Source: Iodobacter fluviatilis
GTDB taxonomy: Bacteria; Pseudomonadota; Gammaproteobacteria; Burkholderiales; Chitinibacteraceae
Assembly: GCF_004194535.1 (NCBI RefSeq)
Contig: NZ_CP025781.1
Span: 2,976,001-3,040,000, forward strand
Direction of reading: 5' to 3'
DNA length: 64,000 nt
The translations under genes and the position numbers were made by a program. The notes beneath the pieces were generated by a model that was not told where the DNA came from, searched no databases, and saw nothing but the letters and a program-made list of their open reading frames with translations. Position 1 is the first letter of the stretch; each line of letters opens with the position of its first letter. Below are positions 8,505-17,961 of the stretch, one piece after another.

Positions 8505-11500
8505 TTAGCGCAGAATTTCACTCCAAGACGAGCGTTTGCCTTTTACTTGAGTATTGAGCCTTGCAGAGTCGGCAGAGCCTGTGCCATCTGCATTCACTTG
8601 AACACTGTCAAGTTTAGAAGTGGTAATAGAAACTCTGCGTGATGGGTCATCGGATAATTTGCCATCCGAATTTTTGCCTACGCTGATAAATACATCAGTG
8701 GAAGGGTTGGCGCATAACCAGTCTTTGCTTAAATTAAGCGGCATTTTGTATTCGCGGCTGATCCCGCCAGGTGTGCAGGAATCTGCACCAGGAACAATTG
8801 AGCTGAATACGCCATAGGTATCAAAAGGAAAGGGGTCATTAGGAATTCGTTCTTTGCTAATGGGTAAATTGGCCCGCCATCCTTTGGTGCTGTTTTTGCA
8901 GCTGGTTAAATCAGTGCCTAAGGCAGAATTGGCCGCTCTTTTTAACGTAATGGTGTCAAAATTGCCATCTCCATTACTAAAGTCACCCGCTACAGAATTT
9001 GGGCAGTTATTAGATAAGCTTGCGCCATTAATGCCATCCAGCGTGCTGACTGTTCCTCCCAGATTGTCTTTAATAGTTTTGTCGCAGGTTTTATCAATCA
9101 CCAATTCAACTAATGATCCTGATGAGCGCAAGTTATTAAAACTTGAATCAATAGCACCTAAACTGGGGTCTATTAATAAGCCATAAATGGTTTGTGTATC
9201 GCTGCTGCTCATATCATTTTGATTTAAAAAACGACCCGTTCCAAAGTTCACATAATGGGCGGGAATTCCGCTGCTGTTTTTATAGGCGGGCATTTCTTTA
9301 ATCAGCGGGGCAGAGCTGATGGGCTGGCGCAGTGCGCTGGTGCCAGTGGTGGCCGCTAATACACCATTGCCCTGCGCGCCTGCCACATCAAAGCGCCATA
9401 AATTACCGGCTAAATCACCCGCGTAGGCCATTTTGATGGTGTCATCTACATCATGCTCGGTAAATAAAGCCCCAATTTTGGATAGCCCACAAGTGCCATC
9501 GGTGGCGGTGCAGGTGGTGCTAAAGGTTTTTTCCAGAGTACCGGTATCGGCATTTAAGACAAAAAGGTAGCCTTTGTTATCGCTATTGTCATAGCCCGCT
9601 GTAAGCAATACCTTCCATTGGCCTGCTATTTTACCCACCACTGGAAAACCGTATGTTTTACCGAGTCGGCTGTCTTTAAAACTCCATAAAGGGGCGGCAG
9701 GCGCCGTGGCCGAAGGGTTGGTAATATCAAGGGCGTAATACTCACCGCCACCGCCACGCAAGCCGCCCACCAGAATGGTTTTCCAGCTGCTACCATTATT
9801 AATGTCGGCAATGGTGGGTGATCCATCTACAAAATACTGGAAGTTGCTGTCGTAGTTTCTGTCGGCTTGTTTCCACAGGCTGGGCAGCAGACTGGGGGGG
9901 ATAAAGGCCCATATTTCCTGCCCTGTTACGGCATCAAAGGCATGCAGCATGCCGTCATTGGCGGGGGAATAAAGCATGGCACGGCGGCTTAAGTTGCCCC
10001 GTGAAAATGCACCATAGCCGGAGTCTGCATAGGCTTTTTCGGATTTTTTAACATAGGTCACCCCGCCATGGATAATTGCTCCAAGAATTTTGGTACGCTG
10101 GCGAAAAAGCGCCGTTGTAGCGGCTAAATCAGGGGCTGAAGTGCTGGGCTCATTACTTTGATCACCCCGCAAGTAATCAACCAGTTTGCTGCCAGTAATG
10201 GCACTTTGCTGGGCTGCGTTCAGTGCGTTTGCTGTTTTTAAGTTGGTCACGCCCGCCGTAATGGATGCATTGCTGCCATAGTTTGCAGCGTCAAAAGTAG
10301 TGAAGCTGGTGCAGCTGCCTGTGCAGGTATAAATAGCACGGGGATTGCTGGTTAATGAGCGGGATGCCAATAGGGCTTGAGCGGACCACCGCTCGGTGGT
10401 GGTGAAGGTTGTGCTATTTACATCAACAGTTCGGGCCGCTACATCTCCGGTCCAGTCACGCGTTTTATAGCTGCTGTTGTAAACCGTATTGTCCGCTGCT
10501 GTCATAAACGCGTTGGATACATCAGGCGCGCCCACTGATCCCTGCCTAGAGCTGATATCGTTCAATGCGCTTTTCAGGCTGGCGGCTACGGCATTAGGGT
10601 CTTTGGCGCTAAAGAATTTACCTCCGCCATTCACCCCCGCATGCCATAAATCATCAATGGTGGTTAATTGATCCCCAACCACGGTTGGCCAGTTTTTTGT
10701 GCCGTTTTTAATGCCTACAAAATCATTTAAGCTGGCATTGCTGTTGGTTTCGTAATCATCCACATAATTGAGCGTGCCATCCATCCCCAAGCCTAAGGTA
10801 TAGGTACGCATCATTTGCCTGCCTTCAGGGCCGGTATCAAAAGCAGGGATACCCGGCACATTATTGGCCATGCTTGGGCGTAAATCGGTTTTAAAGTATT
10901 TCATCGCCACATCGGCTAGATTATTCGATTGATTGGCTCCGTCAAGCATTGGTCTTGGTACGCCGGAGCCTGTGTCCTGATTGCCTACAGAAACGTAGTC
11001 GCCATTGGCATTCCAGTAGCCATCGGTAGTTAAAATTTCAAAATTTTGCTGGCAGGTGAACTGGATAGGGTCGGTTACCGCGCTTTTATTGCCCGAATAA
11101 ATCTCCCCCACAGCCTGTAATGCGGTTTTTAAAGGTGTACCACCACTCGCTGGCACGCCATAAAGCATGGTGTACCAAGCACTTTTCTGTGTGCCATCGA
11201 AATCGAGGATATTCAGAAAGCCTGAGCTGGCAAAGTTATTTGCAGATAGCCGCCCAATCCGTGAGAAACCAATCCGATAACGGCTATCCATATCAGAGAA
11301 AGCAAGCCCTGCACTGGATTTCATCATTAAAATGCGGGTGCGATAGTAACTAAACCAGTTGGCAAAGTTTTGCCGTGCAGCCACCGATGCTGCACTGCCA
11401 TCACTGGGGATTTTTGTTTTTGTCCACGAGCCAGTCGTAAGCGTGTTAGTTGACGATGGCAGCGAGGTATTGCACTCCGAATCTGATGGTGTGCTGGTGG

Positions 11501-11948
11501 AATAAGTCCAATAAAAGGCTGTTTGTTGTGGTGCGTAAGCACCGCCAGTTACATTGTCATAAGAAAAAAAGTTGTTTGATAAATTATATGTACTGAAGTT
11601 ATTGGGCCCGCCCGAGGTGCCTGTATTAAATCCGTCATACCAGGCCGCGGTATAGCTGGCATCCGGTTTACTTGTTCCATCCGCATTTTTTGGGGGAAGG
11701 TAAGTTGTGGCGGGGTTGTAATACACCCCATTGCAATAGGAATTGTGATAACCCACTCTGGTACGCCAATTGGCCACGCTATCTGGCATATGCGTCCAGG
11801 CCATCGAGCCGGAATCATCAATTGTAAACATAATATTAGGCTTTATATCGCCGGTGGTTAAGGTTGACAGCGGCTTATCTGTAGTTTGTGCTGCCAAGGT
11901 GCTGACACTAAGGCCAAGCCATCCTAGGGTAAACAGATTGAGTTTCAT
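8505..11948 (-). CDS. pilY1: Type IV pilus tip/adhesin protein PilY1, copy B
   Basis: 1147 aa. Signal peptide MKLNLFTLGWLGLSVSTLAA, a VWA-like segment with FTIDDSGSMAW near residue 40, and a C-terminal PilY1 beta-propeller (LYSPANDGMLHAFDAVTGQE, GGLRGGGGEYYALD, TAGYDNSDNKGYLF). It is homologous to copy A along its whole length but about 70 residues longer. The extra length includes an insertion in the last third (around CDKTIKDNLGGTVS) and a longer C-terminal tail. Having two PilY1 proteins suggests alternative tip adhesins. Last gene of operon B. Confidence 0.93.
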   Translation of the reverse strand: MKLNLFTLGWLGLSVSTLAAQTTDKPLSTLTTGDIKPNIMFTIDDSGSMAWTHMPDSVANWRTRVGYHNSYCNGVYYNPATTYLPPKNADGTSKPDASYTAAWYDGFNTGTSGGPNNFSTYNLSNNFFSYDNVTGGAYAPQQTAFYWTYSTSTPSDSECNTSLPSSTNTLTTGSWTKTKIPSDGSAASVAARQNFANWFSYYRTRILMMKSSAGLAFSDMDSRYRIGFSRIGRLSANNFASSGFLNILDFDGTQKSAWYTMLYGVPASGGTPLKTALQAVGEIYSGNKSAVTDPIQFTCQQNFEILTTDGYWNANGDYVSVGNQDTGSGVPRPMLDGANQSNNLADVAMKYFKTDLRPSMANNVPGIPAFDTGPEGRQMMRTYTLGLGMDGTLNYVDDYETNSNASLNDFVGIKNGTKNWPTVVGDQLTTIDDLWHAGVNGGGKFFSAKDPNAVAASLKSALNDISSRQGSVGAPDVSNAFMTAADNTVYNSSYKTRDWTGDVAARTVDVNSTTFTTTERWSAQALLASRSLTSNPRAIYTCTGSCTSFTTFDAANYGSNASITAGVTNLKTANALNAAQQSAITGSKLVDYLRGDQSNEPSTSAPDLAATTALFRQRTKILGAIIHGGVTYVKKSEKAYADSGYGAFSRGNLSRRAMLYSPANDGMLHAFDAVTGQEIWAFIPPSLLPSLWKQADRNYDSNFQYFVDGSPTIADINNGSSWKTILVGGLRGGGGEYYALDITNPSATAPAAPLWSFKDSRLGKTYGFPVVGKIAGQWKVLLTAGYDNSDNKGYLFVLNADTGTLEKTFSTTCTATDGTCGLSKIGALFTEHDVDDTIKMAYAGDLAGNLWRFDVAGAQGNGVLAATTGTSALRQPISSAPLIKEMPAYKNSSGIPAHYVNFGTGRFLNQNDMSSSDTQTIYGLLIDPSLGAIDSSFNNLRSSGSLVELVIDKTCDKTIKDNLGGTVSTLDGINGASLSNNCPNSVAGDFSNGDGNFDTITLKRAANSALGTDLTSCKNSTKGWRANLPISKERIPNDPFPFDTYGVFSSIVPGADSCTPGGISREYKMPLNLSKDWLCANPSTDVFISVGKNSDGKLSDDPSRRVSITTSKLDSVQVNADGTGSADSARLNTQVKGKRSSWSEILR

Positions 11949-12004
11949 AATGCTTGGTCCTTAATAAAAACGGCTTGAGTGCCGGGTGAAACTTGTTACG
12001 TGGC

Positions 12005-12652
12005 TTAATAAAGAGATGCTTGATAAAAACTGACGGTGTTTTTAGGGCCTTGAATTCTTACCGTAATCAGGTAATTCACATTAAACGATGTTTTTTCTTT
12101 CAGGCAATTTGGGCAGGCTTTTACCAGATTGCAAGGGTTGCCCGTAGCCGCAACGGTATCAATCACCAGCGAGGGGGCAGCAGCGTTGCTGCAACTGCGC
12201 TGAATTAAATAAGAAGCACTAAAGCCATTTGCGTTGGTGACTGTGGCGGTACTGGTGGCTTGTGGCATGGCGGCGGGCGTGCAGGGCCTGGGGGCGCACG
12301 TGGTGGCCACCCAAACCCAGTTGCTGCCTGTGCGCCACTGCGTGCCGTCATTTGGGTTAATCGGGCTGACGGTGTTGGTGGCGCTATAGCCATTGGCTGC
12401 AGAATCCGCATTTAATGTGGCGGGGGATGTGCCGGAGATGGCAATCAGCCATTGGCGTGCTGTTTCCAGAGCCACATCGGCAGCGGCTGTAGTGCCTTGG
12501 CGCAGCGACAGATTATTGGCAACCTGGGTGCTGGTAGTGATGGATCTGATCATGGCAATACCCGCCAGGGTCATAATCACCAGCACAATCAAAGAGATAA
12601 ACAGCACCAGACCTTGCTGGTGGCTCCGGGCAGGAATACGCGGCGTGCTCAT
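12005..12652 (-). CDS. pilX: Type IV pilus minor pilin-like PilX, copy B
   Basis: 215 aa. Basic N-terminus (ARSHQQGLVLFIS), hydrophobic segment VLVIMTLAGIAMIRSI, and the PilX signature NLSLRQGTTAAADVALETAR. An AAGGAAG ribosome-binding site precedes the ATG at 12652. Its four spaced cysteines near the C-terminus (CNLVKACPNCLKE) are not seen in copy A. It sits 13 bp after pilW; 56 bp separate it from pilY1. Confidence 0.88.
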   Translation of the reverse strand: MSTPRIPARSHQQGLVLFISLIVLVIMTLAGIAMIRSITTSTQVANNLSLRQGTTAAADVALETARQWLIAISGTSPATLNADSAANGYSATNTVSPINPNDGTQWRTGSNWVWVATTCAPRPCTPAAMPQATSTATVTNANGFSASYLIQRSCSNAAAPSLVIDTVAATGNPCNLVKACPNCLKEKTSFNVNYLITVRIQGPKNTVSFYQASLY

Positions 12653-12665
12653 GCTATCGTCTTCC

Positions 12666-13847
12666 TTAGAGAGTGGAGGTGGGTTGATTGAGCAAAATCT
12701 GATTGCGCAGCGGCACTACGGTTTCATGCACGCTGTAGCGGTAGCATTGCCAGTCGGCATTGGTGGGCTGGGTAAAAACATCAGCGCCAGACCAGCCTAA
12801 GTAGTAGGCCGCAGTGGTGAGGGTAAACGCATCACTGGGCGTGGCGGCGGTGTAGTTATTAGTACTGTCGTTAACGCAGGTGCCAGCTCGGTTGGGTTTT
12901 TGCGGGTTACTGGCGCGTACCAGTACGGCAAAGCGGACGGCTAATACCTGAGGCCATTGGGCCGGGGCTGCTTTTTGCCAGGTATCAACGTTGTTTGGGA
13001 TCGTGTCGCCATCCACATTGGTATCTAAACCGTATTCGGCTTTCATTTGAATCACATTTTCTGTCACAACTTGCCATGTGCCATCGGCTGCAGCTGCTGC
13101 ATCCAGCGCATCCGCGCTTAGCAGTGAGCCGTGGATTTGGGTACCGGCTCCCGCGCAACCATTGCTGTTGCCACTAAGATAAACACAGTAAGTGCGCCGG
13201 GTGAGCTGGCCAAAATTATATAAGCGGGTGATTTTGCTTAAAGCGGTTGGGAAGGGTGAATTAACTGTGGCAGAGTTCCAGGTATTGGCTGCGTTGCCAA
13301 TGGCAAAACCATCGGTTGAAGCGGGTGTGCCGGCGCACGGCGTGGCATTGGTGCAGGTCACCTGAAACACCGGGCAATTGGCCAGCCCCGATTGCCATGC
13401 AATCACCAGATCATTGACTGCCATGCTTTGCCCGCCTAAAACATTGGCAAATTGAGTATCGGCATTGCCGTGCTCAATATCTGCCAGCTGGGCCACCTGC
13501 CCTCCGCCTGTTATGCTTGCGCCATATAGAAATGTAAGGCTGTCAGATGTGCCCGCGCTCTGGATTAAAACAGGGATTAGCGGAACATTATTCAGAGCGG
13601 CTACTCTGGAAACTACATTGCAGTTGAGTGCGCCCACATCCCCAATGCCCATGCCGGATCGTTCTGCATCTTTTTGTATCTGCATCACGGCAATTCCACC
13701 ATTGATTTGCGCGCCTGAGCCGCCCATGCTGTTGCGCCGGTAGGCCTCATTTACACCAAAAATTTGATAGATAGAAATCATTGAAACCAGTGCAACAACC
13801 ACTGAAACCATGAGTTCCACTAAACCAAAACCGCTGGACTGGCGCAT
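12666..13847 (-). CDS. pilW: Type IV pilus minor pilin-like PilW, copy B
   Basis: 393 aa. Prepilin leader MRQSSGFGLVELMVSVVVAL, then the PilW motifs GGIAVMQIQKDAERSGMGIG and RRTYCVYLSGN, and the conserved C-terminus CYRYSVHETVVPLRNQ. Aligned with copy A it keeps the same domain order and nearly the same length. Component of the second tip-complex operon. Confidence 0.88.
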   Translation of the reverse strand: MRQSSGFGLVELMVSVVVALVSMISIYQIFGVNEAYRRNSMGGSGAQINGGIAVMQIQKDAERSGMGIGDVGALNCNVVSRVAALNNVPLIPVLIQSAGTSDSLTFLYGASITGGGQVAQLADIEHGNADTQFANVLGGQSMAVNDLVIAWQSGLANCPVFQVTCTNATPCAGTPASTDGFAIGNAANTWNSATVNSPFPTALSKITRLYNFGQLTRRTYCVYLSGNSNGCAGAGTQIHGSLLSADALDAAAAADGTWQVVTENVIQMKAEYGLDTNVDGDTIPNNVDTWQKAAPAQWPQVLAVRFAVLVRASNPQKPNRAGTCVNDSTNNYTAATPSDAFTLTTAAYYLGWSGADVFTQPTNADWQCYRYSVHETVVPLRNQILLNQPTSTL

Positions 13848-13858
13848 AGCATGTCTCT

Positions 13859-14389
13859 TTAGTTATTGCACAGAGTGCCGTTGGGGGTGTCGCTCCACAC
13901 CGTCTGGATATCAGCCACATTGGTGGCGACATTCATTTGCCCGCCGCTGCTGTCTGTAACGCCATTGGCACCGGTTAGATCGCCACGCCGTACCGGCCAG
14001 GCAATGGTAACCGTGGCGCGGCGAAAGCATCTGATCGTGCGCCCAGCTGCGTTATCGTTATCAATGGCTATGGTGCAGGTGGCGCCAGGCAGTTGCGCGG
14101 CAACCGCTCTGGACCAAATTCCTGCGGTGGAGGTTGCTGCGGCAGATGTGCAACTGGTCATACGGAAACTATCTAAATTGGCGGTGCGTGGATTAACTCT
14201 CATCAGGCCATCAATTCTTTGCATTAATTGCATGGCAGATGTACGCGAAGAGGTGCTGGATACATGCCGCATGGCGTTGCCTTGCAGGGCCAGAATAGAC
14301 AACACGCCAAATGAAAATATCGTGATGCCTACCATGGCTTCCAGCAGCATGGAGCCGCCTTGCTTAGTGCGAGAATGCTTATAAATCAT
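13859..14389 (-). CDS. pilV: Type IV pilus minor pilin PilV, copy B
   Basis: 176 aa. Prepilin leader KQGGSMLLEAMVGITIFSFG and the PilV signature LQGNAMRHVSSTSSRTSAMQ. It lies 5 bp after fimT and 11 bp before pilW, the same tight spacing as in operon A. Confidence 0.88.
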   Translation of the reverse strand: MIYKHSRTKQGGSMLLEAMVGITIFSFGVLSILALQGNAMRHVSSTSSRTSAMQLMQRIDGLMRVNPRTANLDSFRMTSCTSAAATSTAGIWSRAVAAQLPGATCTIAIDNDNAAGRTIRCFRRATVTIAWPVRRGDLTGANGVTDSSGGQMNVATNVADIQTVWSDTPNGTLCNN

Positions 14390-14394
14390 GGCTT

Positions 14395-15039
14395 CTAGCT
14401 CCTAGCACAAGAACTGGGGTGGGTTGCCGGTGCATCGGGCAGACACATTCTGGCGTTTCCCCCCCGGTCTAAAACGACACAAACTCTGGCCGGATCGGTC
14501 ACCGGCCCGGCGCCTGCAAGGCTGCAATCTGCAGGGGTTGCTTGGGCTGCGGCATCGGCCACAATTAAGTTAAATGCTGCATTAGCCCTACCTAAGCCAT
14601 CAAAGCGGATTAATCCGGCGCTGGCATTGAGTGCAGGGGGATTACTGCTGCCGCCTTCTGCCAGCACTTTTCCACCAATAAAGGGGTAGGTTTCTGCTGC
14701 AGTCGCTGCGGTTGCGATATTGGCGCAGGTTGTGCATTCGCGGATCAGCCAGGCCGTGCCTGTTGCGCTGACCGTTACAGCATTTGAATTTCTGGCAGCA
14801 TCTGCCCCAACCGCACTATTGGTTAAAACAAGCTCAATATAGGCATTGCGATTAATGGATTCGGCTCTGGCTGTCTGAACTGCGGTTTGAAAAGATTCGG
14901 CAAAGCTGCGCAATTTAGCGCTGCGAACCCAGGCTTGAAACCCGGGCATGGCAATCGCTGCCAGTAAGCCAAAGATAACAAGCACAATCATGACTTCTAT
15001 CAGGGTAAAACCATGGTGTTTTTGTGGGGAGTCGTTCAT
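14395..15039 (-). CDS. fimT: Minor pilin FimT/GspH-like, copy B
   Basis: 214 aa from the ATG at 15039 (MNDSPQKHHGFTLIEVM). A longer in-frame reading to 15150 would run back into pilE and is rejected. The prepilin leader HHGFTLIEVMIVLVIFGLLA is followed by WVRSAKLRSFAESFQTAVQT and ARAESINRN, the FimT/GspH signature. The C-terminus ends with RMCLPDAPATHPSSCARS, closely matching copy A (LCLPDAPKNNPASCSR). It sits 13 bp after pilE. Confidence 0.88.
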   Translation of the reverse strand: MNDSPQKHHGFTLIEVMIVLVIFGLLAAIAMPGFQAWVRSAKLRSFAESFQTAVQTARAESINRNAYIELVLTNSAVGADAARNSNAVTVSATGTAWLIRECTTCANIATAATAAETYPFIGGKVLAEGGSSNPPALNASAGLIRFDGLGRANAAFNLIVADAAAQATPADCSLAGAGPVTDPARVCVVLDRGGNARMCLPDAPATHPSSCARS

Positions 15040-15052
15040 TTTGCAGGCTCGC

Positions 15053-15472
15053 CTAACAGATATTCGGTTTTTTGCTGACCCAGCAATTATTGGGAGAAGG
15101 GCTAGACCAGCCTGCAGCCGTAATTGCCGAAGTTTTTTGGTTAAGATCATCCAGCGTGAAGCTAAAGCCAGTCATTTTATTGGTGCCTGTTGCGGTGATC
15201 GTAAAGGTATTGGCTGTTTGCGTGGTGCACGTGATGCCAAAGTTTTCATTCCCAATTGCGGCCTGTGTGCAGGTGAAGCCAACATAGGTTCTGTTGTTTA
15301 TAAAAAACTGTTCTAGCCGCACTCGAGTATCACTGAGCTTGCTTTGTGCCTCTACCAAGCGGCTGCGGGTCACATAGTCGGAGTATTGAGGAATGGCGAT
15401 CGCGGCTAAAATGCCGACGATTGCAATAGTGACCATAATTTCAATCAGGGTAAATCCGTGTGGGTTTCGCAT
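15053..15472 (-). CDS. pilE: Minor pilin PilE-like, copy B
   Basis: 139 aa, first gene of operon B. Leader NPHGFTLIEIMVTIAIVGIL, then IPQYSDYVTRSRLVEAQSKL and VRLEQFFINNRTYVGFTC. C-terminal NCWVSKKPNIC gives the same cysteine pattern as copy A. A GAGGCGG ribosome-binding site lies just before the ATG. Upstream (15473-15625) is AT-rich and must hold the promoter, but I cannot place -35/-10 boxes with confidence. Confidence 0.88.
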   Translation of the reverse strand: MRNPHGFTLIEIMVTIAIVGILAAIAIPQYSDYVTRSRLVEAQSKLSDTRVRLEQFFINNRTYVGFTCTQAAIGNENFGITCTTQTANTFTITATGTNKMTGFSFTLDDLNQKTSAITAAGWSSPSPNNCWVSKKPNIC

Positions 15473-15625
15473 ATCCGCCTCGTTTGCCTTAGTCGATTTG
15501 CTTCATTTGTTTTTATTCTTATGGAATATTAATCAGCGTTTAATGAGTTAGCTAAAGTATGCGAGTAGCGGGGTTTTTTTTAGGTTGAGTGGTTGGTTTT
15601 GCCGTTAATCTGCAGTGAATGGCAA

Positions 15626-15660
15626 ATAAAAAAGCCCCTGCGGCTGAAGGCAGGGGGCTT
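15626..15660 (-). terminator. Intrinsic terminator of hemW
   Basis: GC-rich hairpin (AAGCCCC...GGGGGCTT, one bulge) followed on the minus strand by a T-rich run. It lies 40 bp beyond the hemW stop and separates it from pilin operon B. Confidence 0.85.
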
Positions 15661-15699
15661 GTGACGACGTTTTGTAGCGGGAAGTTAATGAGCCAAGTT

Positions 15700-16890
15700 T
15701 TAAGGCAAAAACCGCTCTAGCAGCGTATTTAAAAACCGCTGCCCACGTAAAGTGGGCTGGATATGATTAAGCTGGCGCTCGAGTAATCCATCTGCAACGG
15801 CTTTTTCAATCTGGTGAATCGCTTTAGTTAGCGGTAAGCCGGTGCGCTCTTCAAACAGGCTTAAATCAAAGCCGCCAGTCAGGCGCAGGGCGTTGAGCAT
15901 AAATTCAAACGGCAGTTGCTCTAAAGTAATTTGCTCTTCCGTTTGCACCGCAGAGCCAGAAGCCATTTTTTGCAAATATTCAGTCGGCTGCTTATAGCGC
16001 ATCTGCCGAATAATTTTATCTGGGAAGCTGATTTTGGCGTGTGCACCCGCGCCAATTCCTAGGTAATCGCCAAACTGCCAGTAATTTAAATTGTGCTTAG
16101 CCTGGCGCTTAGGCTGGGCAAAGGCGCTGGTTTCGTAATGCGCAAAGCCAGCGGCGGCCAGCTCTGCTTCAATCGCATCCGACATATCGGCGCTGCAATC
16201 TTCATCTGGCAAGGCAGGCGGGTAGCGGTGGAACAGGGTATTAGGCTCTAAAGTCAGGTGGTAGGCCGAAAGATGCGTGGATTTACAAGCAATGGCGGTA
16301 CGAATATCTAGCAGCGCTTCGGCCAGCGTTTGCTTGGGCAGGGCATACATAATATCGAGATTGAAATTATCAAAATGCTGATGGGCAATCTCGATGGCGC
16401 GATGCGCTTCTTTATCATCGTGCACACGGCCTAGCGCTTGAAGGTGCTCGGCATTAAAGCTTTGAATACCAATAGATAAGCGCGTAATGCCTGCGGCGCG
16501 GTAGCCGGCAAATTTTTCGCTCTCAAAGGTGCCCGGATTGGCTTCTAGCGTGATCTCGGCATCGGGGTGCAAACGCACTCTGGCCCGAATCCCTTCCAGC
16601 AATTGATTAATCGCCTCCGCAGAAAACAGGCTTGGTGTGCCGCCGCCCATAAAAATACTGCTAATCGGCCTGCCCCACATCAGCGGCAAACAGGATTCTA
16701 AATCGGCCAGCAGGGCAGCAATATACGGCTGCTCTGGCAGCGCGCCTTTTTGCGCGTGCGAGTTGAAATCACAGTAGGGGCATTTTTTAATGCACCAGGG
16801 AAAGTGAATATACAACGCCAAAGGCGGTAAGGCAGAAAGCGCCCAGTTAGCTTTGCCGATGGGCATGGAAATCGATTGCATGGTGTTCAC
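15700..16890 (-). CDS. hemW: Heme chaperone HemW (radical SAM)
   Basis: 396 aa. The radical-SAM cysteine motif CIKKCPYC (C-x3-C-x2-C) lies near residues 33-40 in YIHFPWC, followed by SSIFMGGGTPSLF and TLEANPGTF, all typical of HemW/HemN-like proteins. HemW binds heme and a 4Fe-4S cluster and hands heme to acceptor enzymes; older annotations call it oxygen-independent coproporphyrinogen oxidase. In many proteobacteria it follows rdgB, as it does here (rdgB and a small gene lie just upstream). Chromosomal housekeeping gene. Confidence 0.93.
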   Translation of the reverse strand: MNTMQSISMPIGKANWALSALPPLALYIHFPWCIKKCPYCDFNSHAQKGALPEQPYIAALLADLESCLPLMWGRPISSIFMGGGTPSLFSAEAINQLLEGIRARVRLHPDAEITLEANPGTFESEKFAGYRAAGITRLSIGIQSFNAEHLQALGRVHDDKEAHRAIEIAHQHFDNFNLDIMYALPKQTLAEALLDIRTAIACKSTHLSAYHLTLEPNTLFHRYPPALPDEDCSADMSDAIEAELAAAGFAHYETSAFAQPKRQAKHNLNYWQFGDYLGIGAGAHAKISFPDKIIRQMRYKQPTEYLQKMASGSAVQTEEQITLEQLPFEFMLNALRLTGGFDLSLFEERTGLPLTKAIHQIEKAVADGLLERQLNHIQPTLRGQRFLNTLLERFLP

Positions 16891-16925
16891 TTCTTATGGG
16901 TATTGCGGGCTTTATAAAGTAAAAG

Positions 16926-17117
16926 GTCTGTAGACACAGAGATAAATGAGAACACAGAGCACACAGAGAAAAACCTTAGGTATTGCATCATCTGTAGGGC
17001 GGGTGAAACCCGCGAGCAATGCTAAAAAAGACGCGGTTTGCACCCGCCCTACGTGAATAGGCAAGGCAGCTTTTCTCAATGTGCTCTGTGTTCTTCCCTT
17101 TCTCTGTGTCTACAGAA
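16926..17117. repeat. Nested inverted-repeat element (MITE/REP-like)
   Basis: About 190 bp. The outer arms, around 16926-16972 and 17071-17117, are imperfect inverted repeats rich in CACAGAG/CTCTGTG. The inner arms are a perfect 12-bp pair: GTAGGGCGGGTG at 16994-17005 with CACCCGCCCTAC at 17041-17052. The inner sequence resembles a repeat family scattered in many beta- and gammaproteobacterial genomes (from memory). It fills nearly the whole hemW-to-small-gene gap and has no coding potential. Confidence 0.7.
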
Positions 17118-17134
17118 CTTTGGGTTTCAAATTA

Positions 17135-17368
17135 TTATTTCTGATACGGGTTATGCAGTTCATCCACCAGCCGGTGCAGCACGGCTTTAATCTGGGCTTC
17201 TGATACCTCCATCAGCAGCCCGTCTTCTAGTAAATCCTGAGCCATTTGTTTTAGCTCGTCCAAATTTTCATTCATGACTTTTACTTTTTCGGTGCAAGAC
17301 ACCACCGATTCATCGCCTCTTAGCCATGTGGCCCAGCGGGTTTCGCCTTGATTTACAGCCGTGCTCAT
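17135..17368 (-). CDS. Small conserved-looking protein of unknown function
   Basis: 77 aa. Its start overlaps the rdgB stop by 4 bp, pointing to translational coupling. No signal peptide or membrane segment. The C-terminal half (LDELKQMAQDLLEDGLLMEV) is strongly predicted helical and acidic. An alternative start is the internal ATG of MNENLDELKQ. I do not recognise the family. The tight overlap is the main evidence that it is real. Confidence 0.6.
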   Translation of the reverse strand: MSTAVNQGETRWATWLRGDESVVSCTEKVKVMNENLDELKQMAQDLLEDGLLMEVSEAQIKAVLHRLVDELHNPYQK

Positions 17369-17961
17369 AAGCCTGTTTCCTGCAATTTAGCGATCAATTC
17401 ACGCAAAGCTTTGCCACGATGCGATATTTGGCTTTTTTCGTCTGCGCTGATTTCTGCTGCTGTTTTTCCAAACTGCGGCAGCAAAAACAGCGGATCATAG
17501 CCAAAACCTCCCTCACCTCGGCTAGTTTCAAGGATTTCACCGCAGCAAATACCATCGCTAATCAGCGGCTGCGGGTCATCCGCATGGCGCACCAGCACCA
17601 GCGCGGCATAGTAATAAGCGCTGCGATCCGCTTGCCCGGCAAGGCTCTCGAGCAATTTTTGATTATTGCGCGCATCCGATTTTGGCTCACCCGCAAAGCG
17701 GGCCGAGTAAACCCCTGGTGCGCCGCCCAGAGCATGCACGCAAAGGCCTGAATCATCGGCTAGCGCTGGCAGGCCGGTAATCCGGCTGGCGTGGCGGGCT
17801 TTTTCTAAGGCGTTTTCAATAAAAGTGTGGTGCGGCTCTTCGCACTCGGCCACGCCCAGCTCGCCCTGTGGAACAATCTGGATATCTAGCGCGGCAAATA
17901 GGCGGTTAAATTCTTTCACCTTACCGGCGTTATTGCTGGCTAAAACGATGCGTTTCATCAT
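17365..17961 (-). CDS. rdgB: dITP/XTP pyrophosphatase RdgB
   Basis: 198 aa, the usual length for the HAM1/RdgB family. N-terminal IVLASNNAGKVKEFNRLF is the substrate-binding signature; ALADDSGLCVHALGGAPGVY contains the catalytic Asp; GFGYDPLFLLP and SHRGKAL are the family's C-terminal motifs. It removes non-canonical purine nucleotides (dITP, XTP) from the pool. Overlaps the protease gene by 4 bp upstream and the small gene downstream. Confidence 0.95.
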   Translation of the reverse strand: MMKRIVLASNNAGKVKEFNRLFAALDIQIVPQGELGVAECEEPHHTFIENALEKARHASRITGLPALADDSGLCVHALGGAPGVYSARFAGEPKSDARNNQKLLESLAGQADRSAYYYAALVLVRHADDPQPLISDGICCGEILETSRGEGGFGYDPLFLLPQFGKTAAEISADEKSQISHRGKALRELIAKLQETGL

